A stretch of DNA of 64,000 nt from Salinibacter ruber DSM 13855 (GCF_000013045.1 NC_007677.1:310001-374000), one strand, 5' to 3'; positions 27,527 to 36,661 are shown, counted from the first letter of the stretch. Numbers and translations: made by a program. The notes: generated by a model not told the origin, from the letters alone.

Positions 27527-28651
27527 ATGCTTCCTACATGGGCGTCCCTTCCGGCGCAGATGGATCGCTTGGGTGCCAACGCGCCAGAATCCCTTCTGGC
27601 CCTGATCCTGGCGTCGGCTGGACTGGCCGTTCTGGCGTTGATTCTCGCCCTCATCGCGGTGGGGAAGCGCCTGTGGTGGACGTCCCAGGCGCGGCACCGG
27701 GCAGCCCGGGTGGAGATGTGGCGGGCCCATCTACTGGAGGTGCTAGCCGGTGAGAGGCCGCCCCACTCGCTCGCTAGTCAAATAGACGTGGCCCATCGTG
27801 ACGCTTTCCTACGATTCTTACTGCCGTACGCCACTGCTGTCCGGGGGCGAGCATCCGAACGCATAAGTGCCCTCTCCCATCCGTTCATATCCGGCCTGCG
27901 ACGTGAGCTTGGGGATCGGAGGCCATCTGTTCGGACCCGGGCTGTACAGTGGATTGGGGTGTTCGGGGGGCCCGATCAGGCCGGCTCCCTGCGACGCGCG
28001 CTGGACGATTCCTCCGACCGGGTAGCCGAGGTTGCGTTTCGTCACCTCGCTCGGCTCGGCGGGCCCGGCGACACGGAGCGTCTTCTGTCATGCTTGGGCC
28101 GACTAACCCACGTAGATCGGCGGCAGGTTAGCTCGGCTCTCGCGAAGCTGGGGGAAGGGGCTGCTCCTCGCCTCCGCGCAGCAGTGGCCGCGAGCAACCG
28201 CTCTCAGTTTGTGCGCGTTTGCTGCGCAGAGACGCTCCGGTGGCTGGGGGATGCAGACGCAGCCCCCTTGGCTGCTCGCCTGCTTCGCGAAATGAGCGTT
28301 GACCTGGAGGCAGCGCCTGCCGAGGTAGCGGCCAGCCTGCTTCGCCTGCTCCGGGCAGTAGGACGAAAAGAGCACCGATCTGTTGCACGTCGCTTTTGCT
28401 GGTCCCCTGTGCCGTTTGTCCGCATTCACGCGGCACGAGCACTCGGCCAGCTGGGTACAGGAGCAGACGAGGAATTACTGAATGCGCTCGTCAGTGAGGA
28501 CAGCTCGCGGTGGGTTGCCTTAGGCGCGGCGAGGAGTCTTGTGGAGCTCAAGCAGGTCGCCTCGCTGCGAGCACTCAAAGACAGCGACCACCGACGATCC
28601 AGATTGGCCTCTGACGTTCTTCCCACGTCCCAACCGACGCCGCAAACGTGA
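27527..28651 (+). CDS. Membrane-anchored HEAT-repeat protein
   Basis: 374 residues. One membrane helix near the N-terminus (SLLALILASAGLAVLALILALIAVG, about 22-46) is followed by a cytoplasmic HEAT/ARM solenoid of about six helical pairs (for example RRPSVRTRAVQWIGVFGGPDQAGSL, SDRVAEVAFRHLARLGGPGDTERLL, VPFVRIHAARALGQLGTGADEELL). Such proteins are scaffolds. Its stop codon overlaps the GTG start of the glycosyltransferase (GTGA), implying translational coupling, so it probably assembles with that enzyme. A REC-HEAT-GT2-YaiO order suggests a dedicated synthase complex. Confidence 0.9.
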   Translation: MLPTWASLPAQMDRLGANAPESLLALILASAGLAVLALILALIAVGKRLWWTSQARHRAARVEMWRAHLLEVLAGERPPHSLASQIDVAHRDAFLRFLLPYATAVRGRASERISALSHPFISGLRRELGDRRPSVRTRAVQWIGVFGGPDQAGSLRRALDDSSDRVAEVAFRHLARLGGPGDTERLLSCLGRLTHVDRRQVSSALAKLGEGAAPRLRAAVAASNRSQFVRVCCAETLRWLGDADAAPLAARLLREMSVDLEAAPAEVAASLLRLLRAVGRKEHRSVARRFCWSPVPFVRIHAARALGQLGTGADEELLNALVSEDSSRWVALGAARSLVELKQVASLRALKDSDHRRSRLASDVLPTSQPTPQT

Positions 28652-30051
28652 CTACAGTACTCCAATGGACCGCATATGCACTCTTGGGCTATCTTGTGGT
28701 TCTGAACACGGGGTACATCGCTTTAGGAATTCTCACCTATCAGACCGTGCTCCGCTATCACCGTCGGATGGGCGCATACGTTTCAGAGACAGCCCTCGGG
28801 GCCGACGCACTTCCGCCCATTACTCTCATCGCCCCTGCACATAACGAAGAGGCGACCTGTGTGTCGTCGGTGCGCGCATTCCTCAGCACCGAATACCCCA
28901 GCTTTGAGATACTGGTGGTCAACGACGGGTCGACCGACAACACGCTCGACCGGCTTCAGGAGGCCTTTGACCTTCAGCCCACGGCACGCCCCCCAACATC
29001 GTCCCTCCCTACCGAATCGGTGCGTCAGGTCTACCAAAGCCAGACCCATCCCAATCTGTGGGTACTTGACAAGGAAAATGGAGGCAAGGCCGACGCCCTC
29101 AACGCCGGCATCAACTTTTGCGACTCCCCGCTCTTCTGCGCGGTCGACGCAGACACGCTCGTCGAGGGCAACGGGCTGGCCCGGATGGTCCGTCCATTTT
29201 TAGAGGAAACGGCCACCGTGGCGGTGGGGGGAATCGTCCGTGTGGCCAACGGTTGCACCATTCGGGCGGGGCGCGTCCAGGAAGTATCGATGCCGACGAA
29301 GTGGCTTCCCAAGCTTCAGGTGTTGGAGTACCTTAGGGCATTTTACTTTGGGCGCGTGGGCTGGGACGCGCTGGGAGCTATGCTCATCATCTCCGGCGCT
29401 TTTGGATTATTTCGCCGAGAAACGGCCGTCCGCGTGGGAGGCTATGCTACAGATACGGTTGGTGAAGACATGGAGCTGGTAGTGCGCATGCATCGGCGAC
29501 TCCGAGAGGCTGGGCAAGACTACCGCGTCCGGTTTGTACCCGATCCGGTGGCCTGGACAAAAGTGCCCTCCACATTGCAGGACCTCGGTCGCCAGCGAGA
29601 CCGATGGCAGCGGGGGCTGGCCGACTCGATGATCCGTCACCAGCAGATGCTGCTCAACCCCCGGTATGGCACTGTGGGCATGCTTGCGTATCCCTTCTTC
29701 TACATGCTGGAGACTTTCGGCCCGATTCTCGAACTAATGGGCTATATTACGTTTGTTGTAGCCCTAATCTCAGGCACGCTCTCCGGTCCGTTCATGTTGG
29801 CGTTCTTCCTGGTCGCGTTCATGCTCGGGATGGCACTGTCACTGAGCGCTGTAACGCTGGAGGAACTGACCTTCCGGCGATACGAAAAGACTGCCGATTT
29901 CGCTCAGCTTCTTTTCCTTCCTGTCGTCGAAACCTTTGGCTACCGCCAACTCAATGCCTGGTGGCGTGTCAGAGGCCTATGGTCGTACTTTCGTGGCAAC
30001 AAAGAATGGGGAGCGATGGAACGAGCTGGCTTTGATTCCCCTGATGACTGA
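28648..30051 (+). CDS. Processive family 2 glycosyltransferase (polysaccharide synthase)
   Basis: 467-residue inner-membrane GT2 of the PgaC/cellulose-synthase type. An N-terminal membrane helix precedes the catalytic domain: LIAPAHNEE, VVNDGSTDNT, NGGKADALNAGI, CAVDADTLVE (DxD), VGEDMELVVRMHRRL (the ED general base) and QRDRWQRG (QxxRW product-binding). Three or more C-terminal helices (PFFYMLETFGPIL, LISGTLSGPFMLAFFLVAFML) form the transport channel. It likely polymerises and exports a linear polysaccharide such as poly-GlcNAc; the sugar cannot be read from the sequence. It starts with GTG overlapping the HEAT gene stop. The last 16 bp including its stop codon are duplicated downstream (30034-30065). 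Confidence 0.93.
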   Translation: MTTVLQWTAYALLGYLVVLNTGYIALGILTYQTVLRYHRRMGAYVSETALGADALPPITLIAPAHNEEATCVSSVRAFLSTEYPSFEILVVNDGSTDNTLDRLQEAFDLQPTARPPTSSLPTESVRQVYQSQTHPNLWVLDKENGGKADALNAGINFCDSPLFCAVDADTLVEGNGLARMVRPFLEETATVAVGGIVRVANGCTIRAGRVQEVSMPTKWLPKLQVLEYLRAFYFGRVGWDALGAMLIISGAFGLFRRETAVRVGGYATDTVGEDMELVVRMHRRLREAGQDYRVRFVPDPVAWTKVPSTLQDLGRQRDRWQRGLADSMIRHQQMLLNPRYGTVGMLAYPFFYMLETFGPILELMGYITFVVALISGTLSGPFMLAFFLVAFMLGMALSLSAVTLEELTFRRYEKTADFAQLLFLPVVETFGYRQLNAWWRVRGLWSYFRGNKEWGAMERAGFDSPDD

Positions 30052-30097
30052 CTCCCCTGATGATCCAGACGATTGCCCCCCTAAGTGATTGACTTCA

Positions 30098-30892
30098 ATG
30101 ATTGACCGCCCCTTGTTTTTCATCGTCCTGACTGTTGCCGGGCTGTGGAGCACCCCGGCGCAGACGCAGGACAGAAAGGTACCGGACTCAGCGGCGTCTG
30201 AGCCGAAATGGAAAGCGGCAGCCCGCTACGACTATGACCGAGTGTCAGGGGGGCGGGTGGACTGGCAGCGATGGACCGCTGTTCTACAACGGTCTATTCC
30301 GAGAGGGACGGTAGCTGCCACTCTTGTTCGTCAGCGCCGCTTCGACACCGCAGACGAGGGAATCACCGTTGACCTGTGGCAGGACCTTTGGGCCGGGGCA
30401 TATGGACACCTCCAGGTCAGCTTTGGGCCCGATGCCCAGATTCGCCCACAGTACAGCTTGAAGGCGGAGATCTACCAGCCAGTCGGACCTTGGGAGCTTC
30501 TGGGCCTCTACGAGGGCCGCCGATACACTGGAAGTGACGTGCATCAGTTCGGTGCAGGACTCGCCCGCTATGTCGGGGCCTGGTACATACGGGCACGCAC
30601 GACCGCCGCGCCGCGCAAATCGACGTGGGCCGTTTCGCAGCGAGTGGGCATTCGCCGCTTCTACTACTGGACGCCGTCGGCCTCTTATATCGACCTGGAA
30701 GGCGGCGCAGGGAGGAGCGTCGAACTCGTGGGCCCGAACGCTAGTCTGCTGACAGCCCGCACCGCCTTTGCGAGCCTGCGGGTGCAACACTTCCTCACCG
30801 ACGGATGCGCCCTAACGGCCACTCTCCGATACAGTGATGATGGACCCCTTTCCCGAACTGGCGGTGCACTGGGCATTTTTGTTCGGTGGTAA
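30098..30892 (+). CDS. YaiO-like outer-membrane beta-barrel protein
   Basis: 264 residues. Signal peptide residues 1-24 (FFIVLTVAGLWSTPAQTQ). The mature part is a barrel with alternating strands (KAAARYDYDRVSGGRVDW, GTVAATLVRQRRFDT, AYGHLQVSFGPDAQIRPQYS, KSTWAVSQRVGIRRFYYW), ending in GALGIFVRW with a terminal aromatic as expected for an outer-membrane barrel. It matches the YaiO family seen beside polysaccharide synthases, where it is probably the outer-membrane exit pore or polymer-binding partner. The ATG at 30098 is preferred over a TTG 9 nt upstream. Last gene of the operon. Confidence 0.85.
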   Translation: MIDRPLFFIVLTVAGLWSTPAQTQDRKVPDSAASEPKWKAAARYDYDRVSGGRVDWQRWTAVLQRSIPRGTVAATLVRQRRFDTADEGITVDLWQDLWAGAYGHLQVSFGPDAQIRPQYSLKAEIYQPVGPWELLGLYEGRRYTGSDVHQFGAGLARYVGAWYIRARTTAAPRKSTWAVSQRVGIRRFYYWTPSASYIDLEGGAGRSVELVGPNASLLTARTAFASLRVQHFLTDGCALTATLRYSDDGPLSRTGGALGIFVRW

Positions 30893-31074
30893 AACTTGTG
30901 GTAGAAAAACCATGACGAGTGGACAGGGTAGGGCGTAGCGGATGAAGTCACGTGGGGATGGGGAGAGCTCACCCAAGGGGCAGCCCTCTTCGGCGATAGC
31001 ACCAATCCAGTGCGTATCTGTAAGAGTCACTCGGTCGGTCCTCTCAGGCCTCCATTGAGAGTCCGTTTTGATTT

Positions 31075-31846
31075 TTAGTCGAGCCGACTCGAGGCGATTC
31101 GGAGCATGGCGAACTGCACCGTTGTCTCGCTGGAGTCGGTCCGCCGCTCCTGCTCTCGGTCCAGCCGACGCCACCCTCCGAACCAACCGTAGGTTCTCTC
31201 GGGCGACCGATCGCTTCGGATCGACGGAGAACCCGGAGTTTCCATCGTCGGACTCAACAACTTGAAGCTCCCAGCCAAGCTCCTCTTCCAGGGTTTCTTC
31301 GAGGTCCTGGTAGGCCTGATCGGCGAAGACCGTCTCTACCCGATCAAGGCGAGAAGCTGTCGGAGCGAGCAGTTGCAGCGCCCACTGCGTTTCATGATCT
31401 CCGGCCGCATGTACGACCACGCCCCAAAGCAACCCCTGCGTATCGACGGCAACGTGTCGTTTTCGGCCACGGGCCTCCCCTGAAAGCGTCGAAGCTTCTG
31501 ATTCCGCCCACCCCGTGCAGAAGGAACCGACTGGCAGCCTGTGATCAGTGCACTTGGTTCTCCGTGGCGCCCCGATCTGCGCCGGACTGCGCGAGAAGTA
31601 ATGCTCAAAATGCACAGGATTCAGCCTTCCTCTCTCCACCGTCGAAAGTAATAATGCGCGGCCCACCAGGGGGCAAATTCTCCGGGCAACATCCGCCACT
31701 GGGTTCCAGTTTTCACCACGTACAGGATTGCATCCAATACGTGGCAGGGGAGGTCGTGACATCGTTTGTGACCGGTCGTAAAAGTAGCGGCTGATCTGTT
31801 TCCATTGGGAGTCCGTCAGGTCGGAGTCATAGGGTTTTATGCGCAT
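31075..31846 (-). pseudogene. IS5-family transposase, frameshifted
   Basis: From ATG at 31846 the minus strand reads IKPYDSDLTDSQWKQISRYF, then frame changes through the region of the first catalytic Asp. An in-frame part then continues with GRKRHVAVDTQGLLWGVVVHAA, FADQAYQDLEETLEEELGWEL and a third part in another frame reads PERTYGWFGGWRRLDREQERRTDSSETTVQFAMLRI, ending near 31075. The HVAVDTxG, DxxYQ, and WFGGWRRL..ERR motifs are IS5/IS1031-type. At least two or three shifts disable it. It lies directly beyond the polysaccharide operon. Confidence 0.85.
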
Positions 31847-31858
31847 GGCTCGGGCGAG

Positions 31859-31897
31859 TCGTTTTCGGAAGAGCTTGCTGGCTTTTTCCGAAAACGA
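31859..31897. other. Perfect 12-bp inverted repeat at IS5 border
   Basis: TCGTTTTCGGAA (31859-31870) and TTCCGAAAACGA (31886-31897) are perfectly complementary across a 15-bp loop. It sits 13 bp outside the transposase start and may belong to the IS end or act as a transcription terminator for one strand. No flanking T-run beyond TTTTT in the loop. Confidence 0.55.
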
Positions 31898-32128
31898 GGC
31901 GGACTCCCCTCCGTTTTTGGGTGCAGCTGTTAACTGAAGCTGAAATCAAAACGGTCTCTTAAAGTACTGAAAGTCAGTATCTGCTCGCGTCTTTGAGGAT
32001 GGGGAGGACTCCTAATCGCACCTTTAAGGTATTGGGTCGGTGTGCTGCACTGGCGTGGGGGGCTGGGTGGTTTACGTGCCTGACCTACCGGAAAGCGACA
32101 TAAGCTCGTCTTCCAGGTCAATTCCGAC

Positions 32129-32500
32129 ATGTCGATGCCAACGCTCGGAGATGCAATTGCGCTAGCGGCGGAGGCCCATGCCGGCCAGACCGACAAGGCT
32201 GGCGCGCCTTACGTTTTACATCTCCTCCGTATGATGCAGGCCCAGCAGTCCACCGAAGCGCGGATGGCCGCTGCCCTGCACGATCTGGTCGAGGATACGG
32301 ATTATACCTTTGAGGACCTGGAGGAGATGGGGTACCCGATTGTCCGCCGGGTCAAGATCGCGGACCTGGAGGACAATGTGGATCTGGAAGAAAACATGGA
32401 CGCGACCCGTCTGGGTTCGGTCGGGGAGGAAGACATAGGGAGGCCGGGCAGGTGCCTCCGGACCCACCGCCGTCTTGCCGGCAGGGAAGAGGCGAGCTGA
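32129..32500 (+). CDS. Shortened HD-domain (RelA/SpoT hydrolase-like) protein
   Basis: 123 residues. The N-terminal half is the HD hydrolase motif set found in SpoT-type (p)ppGpp hydrolases and related nucleotidases: LAAEAHAGQTDKAGAPYVLH, then MAAALHDLVEDTDYTFEDLEEMGYP. Right after GYP the sequence jumps to IVRRVKIADLEDN, which in relatives comes about 20-30 residues later, so an internal deletion is likely. A tandem 18-bp duplication then gives LEDNVDLEEN. The HD pair (His-Asp) is retained, but the deleted part includes helix segments that hold the active site together, so activity is doubtful. A C-terminal fragment of a relative lies at 22476. Confidence 0.7.
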   Translation: MSMPTLGDAIALAAEAHAGQTDKAGAPYVLHLLRMMQAQQSTEARMAAALHDLVEDTDYTFEDLEEMGYPIVRRVKIADLEDNVDLEENMDATRLGSVGEEDIGRPGRCLRTHRRLAGREEAS

Positions 32501-32599
32501 GAGGGCCGGTCAGGGGGCGGTTTTGTGTATCTGACTTTATGCATCCGATTTTGTGCATCTGAGACGGCAACTAACTGCAAGAACAACCCTTCAGTCCCG

Positions 32600-33028
32600 A
32601 TGCCCGACGGAGGCCACGACGTCTGCGGAAACTGCTTCCACTTCCAGTGCGACGAGCCATTGGATCACCAGAACCCCGAGGCCTGGCGGTGCAGTCTCCG
32701 GGAGGTCTCGGTCGACGCGGATCCCTACTGGACCACGTGCGACAACTGCGCTGAGGAGACCAGCGAGCCCAGCGGCCCGATGCGGGCAGTCGTTGGAGGT
32801 ATGGGGAAAAAGGGAGTTCCAATCTATAGGCGTCTTCCCTACCTCAACGGCCGCCGCCCGGAGATTGTCGAGTCTGGGGGCAGTGGTAGTGGCGGCAGTA
32901 GCAGCAGGGGCAATGGCAGCGAGGTGATCCGCATCGAGACGGAGGAGGGAACGCTCAGGGACTTCGATTCAACCGAGGGGTACCTCCGGTTTCAAGAGAA
33001 GCGGGAGCGGCAGCACCCTCCCTCGTAG
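32600..33028 (+). CDS. Cysteine-rich, putative zinc-binding protein
   Basis: 142 residues from the ATG at 32600. The N-terminal 55 residues contain six cysteines in the pairs CGNCFHFQC and CSL...TTCDNC, likely binding zinc. A Gly-Ser-rich linker (about 95-112, SGGSGSGGSSSRGNGS) is encoded by GGN/AGN-type short repeats. The C-terminal part EVIRIETEEGTLRDFDSTEG is acidic. No family recognised. It is preceded by 14-15-bp tandem units (32521-32562) and followed by 16-bp ones (33056-33100). Confidence 0.6.
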   Translation: MPDGGHDVCGNCFHFQCDEPLDHQNPEAWRCSLREVSVDADPYWTTCDNCAEETSEPSGPMRAVVGGMGKKGVPIYRRLPYLNGRRPEIVESGGSGSGGSSSRGNGSEVIRIETEEGTLRDFDSTEGYLRFQEKRERQHPPS

Positions 33029-33412
33029 CGCACGTGCTCGGCTGTGGCTGGGCAAATGGGCGAAAACGCCACTGGGCGACAACGCCGCTGGGCGACGCAG
33101 GGACCGATCAGCACTGGGGGAGGGGAAGCTGTTGAGGGGTGGAGTCAATGCCAAAAGGGAAGGGCGGCGTCCACCGAACCGGGTCTACTCCACTCAGCGG
33201 CTTAAATTGGCCCCGGTTTTCCACGTGCTGATTCTCGCCAATAATCCATTCGGCCGTCTTAACCTAAGCTATAACTTTTCCGGGACGGACCGCGTACAGT
33301 AGTCACACCTGCTAAAGGATACCTGCAGAGCCTTCTGTTGTCAGCGGCAGGAAAGGAGGCTCTCCTCTCCACTTCAGCCTCGTCCTCAAGTTCAGGTAAG
33401 TTCAACTTGCGC

Positions 33413-33784
33413 ATGACTGCAGACTCGTCTTCGGACCTCGGCACGCCGGGAGCAGCTGGCCTCGTGGAGCGTCTTGATCGATTTGCGTATTGGAGCGACG
33501 ACTGCATCCCAATTCCTGGCATCGATGCCCGAATTGGGCTTGATCCAGTTATCGGTCTTGTGCCGGTCTGGGGAGACGTCATAACAGCGATCGTCTCGTG
33601 CTACGTGCCCTACGAGGCGTACCGCGTCGGCGCTCCACCTTCCCTCGTTTTCAAGATGCTGGTGGTCATCGTCTTGGATGCCTTTTCAGGTGCCATTCCA
33701 GTGGCAGGAGACCTCATCGATGCTGCGTTTAAGGCAAACAAAATCAATGTGCAGATGCTCAAAAGCCACTTGGGAGCTTACTAG
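33413..33784 (+). CDS. DUF4112 membrane protein
   Basis: 123 residues. The DUF4112 pattern is plain: LDRFAYWSDDCIPIPGIDARIGLDPVIGLVPVWGDVITAIVS, then YRVGAPPSLVFKMLVVIVLDAFSGAIPVAGDLIDAAFKANKINVQML. Two to three membrane segments. The family has no established function. The ATG at 33413 gives the usual length; a TTG 75 nt upstream would add a Ser-rich leader and has a GGAGG 15 bp after it, so the longer form is not excluded. Confidence 0.85.
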   Translation: MTADSSSDLGTPGAAGLVERLDRFAYWSDDCIPIPGIDARIGLDPVIGLVPVWGDVITAIVSCYVPYEAYRVGAPPSLVFKMLVVIVLDAFSGAIPVAGDLIDAAFKANKINVQMLKSHLGAY

Positions 33785-33893
33785 ATTCAAAACCGGGCGT
33801 GCCGTGTGCATCCCTACCGATGTCCAATTTTGACGAGGGGTTGCTTCTCATCGGCGACGGGAGATCTGCAGCGGCGCACGCTGGAACGCTAAC

Positions 33894-34067
33894 ATGCGTC
33901 AGCGCAAGTATCCGGTATACCTCCGGCGGGACGAGCTCTATTCGTTCCTCAATCCTTTCGTCCCTCGTCCCCTTGGAGGGGGCTGCTCCTGGGGGGAATC
34001 CTACCAGATGCTGGGCGTGCGAACTACAAATCTCTGCAGCAGGCTCGTTTCCGAAATGGGCCTGTAA
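33894..34067 (+). CDS. Possible 57-residue protein
   Basis: The frame starting at ATG 33894 reads RQRKYPVYLRRDELYSFLNP, then FVPRPLGGGCSWGESYQMLGVRTTNLCSRLVSEMGL and TAA. The composition looks protein-like and basic at the N-terminus, but no motif is recognised and overlapping frames exist. It could be a remnant. Confidence 0.3.
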   Translation: MRQRKYPVYLRRDELYSFLNPFVPRPLGGGCSWGESYQMLGVRTTNLCSRLVSEMGL

Positions 34068-34161
34068 TGTGCTACCGGTACAATATGCTACCAGTGAGAC
34101 GTGGCGACTGCAGAAAGTCCCCCGGCAGGTAATCCTGTGCCTGCCGGCCATGCCGAGAGGG

Positions 34162-34440
34162 CTACCCAGAGAGACATTCGGTGTGGCAGACGGGGCAGGT
34201 TCTCTGCCGGCGGGCCGCGCTCATTGCCTCCATCATCTGCCCTTTTTGCCTCAGTCTGCAGTAGCTACAGGGCCCGGAGCTGAGGCCGCTTGGCACCTCG
34301 GCGAGAGGGCCGTCCCCAAGCTTTCGAGCCCTGCCTCGGGGGAAGGCCTCCGATAGCACAAACGGCCTGCCGCAATTCCCGCACTGCCCGATGACGTTCT
34401 CGGTGCTGCAGTTCGGGCATGTCTGTCTCTTGGTGTCCAT
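34162..34440 (-). CDS. Zinc-ribbon protein with duplicated start region
   Basis: 92 residues with three Cys-x2-Cys knuckles: CPNCSTENVIGQCGNC, SGPCSYCRLRQKG and RTCPVCHTECLSG. It is a small cytoplasmic zinc-binding protein of unknown role. Two ATGs lie 17 bp apart because a 17-bp unit (34428-34444 and 34445-34461) is duplicated; only the ATG at 34440 is in frame with the cysteine motifs, the one at 34457 leads to another frame. Confidence 0.65.
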   Translation of the reverse strand: MDTKRQTCPNCSTENVIGQCGNCGRPFVLSEAFPRGRARKLGDGPLAEVPSGLSSGPCSYCRLRQKGQMMEAMSAARRQRTCPVCHTECLSG

Positions 34441-34730
34441 GTCCTCTTGGTGTCCATGTCGGAATTTTGCGCCTGCGTGATTACCCGAGGCAAGAACCAA
34501 CAAGGGCTCTGGCCTGATGACAGATGGCAGCGATGATAGATGACAGCGATGAAGAGTCCGGCGACGACTCAAGTACACACTATCTGCTGGGCGCGTTCTT
34601 CTGAGCGATGTGATTTACCAAATGAGATCTACCGAATGACTTGGATCTGCCACGTGACCCGGGAGCAGGGCCGTCTCAGGTAACTGGCGTGCAGTGCCGC
34701 CTCAAGTGCCGCCTCAACCTGCCAGGGCCT

Positions 34731-35489
34731 TCATCCGCCTATAGCTGACCTCACGTCATCGGTACGGCGACGCGCGACCTTTACCTCGGTGCCGTCTTGA
34801 AGGCGGAGCGTTGCGGTTCCGGCCGGCTCAGGCACCAGTTCGTAAGCGGCATCGAGGTTGACGATCGTTGAGCGGTGGACCCGCACGAAGCGGGTTGGAG
34901 GAAGGCGGCTTTCGAGTTCCTCCAGCGTGAAGTCGGTTCGGTACCGCCCGCCCTCGGTGTGGGCAAACACAAATCCCTCATCCGCCTCGATCCACCGCAC
35001 CTCCTCAAGCGGGACCACACGGAGGCGGTGCCCGACGTGAACTGTCAGCCGCTTCAGGGCCTGATCCTGCCGAGAGTCCCGAAGGTCGTCGAGGTTCTCC
35101 TGCTCCCTGGCGTCATCGTTTGCCAGCGCATCCTGCACGCGGCCCAATGTTTTGTTGAGGCGTTCGAGCCGGACCGGCTTGGTCAGGTAGTCGAGCGCGC
35201 GGGCCTCGAAGGCCTGAATCGCATACTCGTCGTACGCGGTGACAAACACGATGTGGGGACGTTGGCCAGGCTCAGGCAGCAGGTCCACCACATCGAAGCC
35301 ACCGAGGACCGGCATCTGTACATCCAAGAAGACCACGCTGGGCTCGCGGTCGTGGATGAGGGAGACGGCTTCCTTTCCGCCCTCGGCCTCGGCCACGACC
35401 TCCACATCTTCGTCGGCCTCATCGAGGAGGGCACGGAGGCGCTCTCTAGCCAGGGGCTCATCATCGACCACGAGACAACGCATAGGCAT
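34731..35489 (-). CDS. LytTR-family response regulator
   Basis: 252 residues. The receiver domain (1-120) has the acidic pair in LVVDDEPLARERL, the phosphoacceptor in VVFLDVQMPVLGGFDVV, and the conserved Thr and Lys in VTAYDEYAIQAFEARALDYLTKPV. The C-terminal LytTR DNA-binding domain includes EEVRWIEADEGFVFAHTEGGRYRTDFTLEELESRLPPTRFVRVHRSTIVNL. Its partner histidine kinase is 35 bp upstream on the same strand. LytTR regulators often control cell-surface, secretion or stress genes. Start at 35489 or 35483. Confidence 0.93.
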   Translation of the reverse strand: MPMRCLVVDDEPLARERLRALLDEADEDVEVVAEAEGGKEAVSLIHDREPSVVFLDVQMPVLGGFDVVDLLPEPGQRPHIVFVTAYDEYAIQAFEARALDYLTKPVRLERLNKTLGRVQDALANDDAREQENLDDLRDSRQDQALKRLTVHVGHRLRVVPLEEVRWIEADEGFVFAHTEGGRYRTDFTLEELESRLPPTRFVRVHRSTIVNLDAAYELVPEPAGTATLRLQDGTEVKVARRRTDDVRSAIGG

Positions 35490-35524
35490 CGCTTTCAAAG
35501 CTCGCTTGTGCAATAGGGGCTTGT

Positions 35525-36661
35525 CTACTCTGCTTCGGTCATCCCAAACGCATGCTCGTCGCTCCCAAACGCATGCTCCTCAACCGCAGACCTGGGACGC
35601 GTCTCCGCCGTCCCGCGCAAGGGGATCTGGAGCTCAATTCCCTGTGGAAGTAGCCTCATCTGCGCGGCTTCTCCAAAGAAGAGCTCCAGCCGCTCCCGGA
35701 CGTTCGCGAGACCGGATCCCTCGCCCAATGCGTCGCCCAGGTCGGTCGAATCGAAGCCCGGCCCCGTATCGAGGACCCGGAGCAAAAGCGTCCCGTCGGC
35801 CCGCTCGGCGGTTACCGACACCGTGCAGTCGCCTTGCGTTTCGCCGACGCCGTGCTGGACGGCATTCTCGACGAGGGGTTGAAGAGTCATGCTCGGAATG
35901 GGCAGAGGCTGAAGTTGCTCCGGCACGCAGATCTCTACGGTCAGGCGGCCTCGGTACCGGGCCTTCTCGACGCTCAAGTAGCGGCAGGCGGCTTCCAACT
36001 CGTCTCCCAGTGTCGCCGTCCCGCCATCCTTCGACGCCCGCAGGGCATAGCGGAAGAGGTCGGACAGGTCTTCGACGACTGCCTCGGCCTCCCCTGGCCG
36101 GGTGCGGACCAGGGCCGCGATCGAGTTGAAGGCGTTGAACAGAAAATGCGGGTTGATCTGAGCGCGAAGCGCCGACAGGCGCGCCTCATACCGGGCCGCC
36201 TCCGCCTCACGGAGCCGCTGGTAAAACGCGCTCATGTAGGAAAACGCGCTCCAGATGAGCGTGGCCGCGGAGGCAGTGGTCGCCGAGGTGAGGAGCACCT
36301 GCCAGCTGAGGTCAAACCCAGGATGGAGCGCCTTGCAGAGACCGGTCGCGGTTCCGAACGCCACGACCGTTACAACCGACAGAGTACCAACATGCAACGC
36401 GACAGCTCGCCGTGACTGGAGCGGCACGGAGGCCCTCAAGACGGACATGGCCGCCTTCACGCTAGCGACAATGATTGTGGCATGGACGAGCGTGAAGTAC
36501 ACGTTCCAGAGCAGGGTAGGCCAGCGTTCCGACAATTGCCCCAGCCCCGTCCAGACGTGGAAAAGAAATGCGCCGATCAGGACGCTTATGCCGAGGAGAA
36601 GTCCCGCCTGACGGGCGAGGCGCCTCGGGCCCGGAAGTGCATTGCGGATCGCAGTGAGCAT
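35525..36661 (-). CDS. LytS-type sensor histidine kinase
   Basis: 378 residues. Four N-terminal membrane segments (about 15-150) carry no obvious sensor domain. The His_kinase motif is QINPHFLFNAFNSIAALVR with phosphoacceptor His, then the ATPase region with LQPLVENAVQHGVGE and DTGPGFDSTDLGDALGEGSGLANVRERLELFFGE (N and G boxes). It pairs with the LytTR regulator just downstream. The C-terminal tail (EEHAFGSDEHAFGMTEAE) contains a 7-residue tandem repeat encoded by a 21-bp duplication at 35543-35584. Confidence 0.93.
   Translation of the reverse strand: MLTAIRNALPGPRRLARQAGLLLGISVLIGAFLFHVWTGLGQLSERWPTLLWNVYFTLVHATIIVASVKAAMSVLRASVPLQSRRAVALHVGTLSVVTVVAFGTATGLCKALHPGFDLSWQVLLTSATTASAATLIWSAFSYMSAFYQRLREAEAARYEARLSALRAQINPHFLFNAFNSIAALVRTRPGEAEAVVEDLSDLFRYALRASKDGGTATLGDELEAACRYLSVEKARYRGRLTVEICVPEQLQPLPIPSMTLQPLVENAVQHGVGETQGDCTVSVTAERADGTLLLRVLDTGPGFDSTDLGDALGEGSGLANVRERLELFFGEAAQMRLLPQGIELQIPLRGTAETRPRSAVEEHAFGSDEHAFGMTEAE

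Noticed and set aside
34050-34066. Third copy of the small-RNA hairpin (CAGGCTCGTTTCCGAAAT)
   Set aside because: It shares a 10-mer but has neither the promoter pair nor the spacing and lies in a short open frame.
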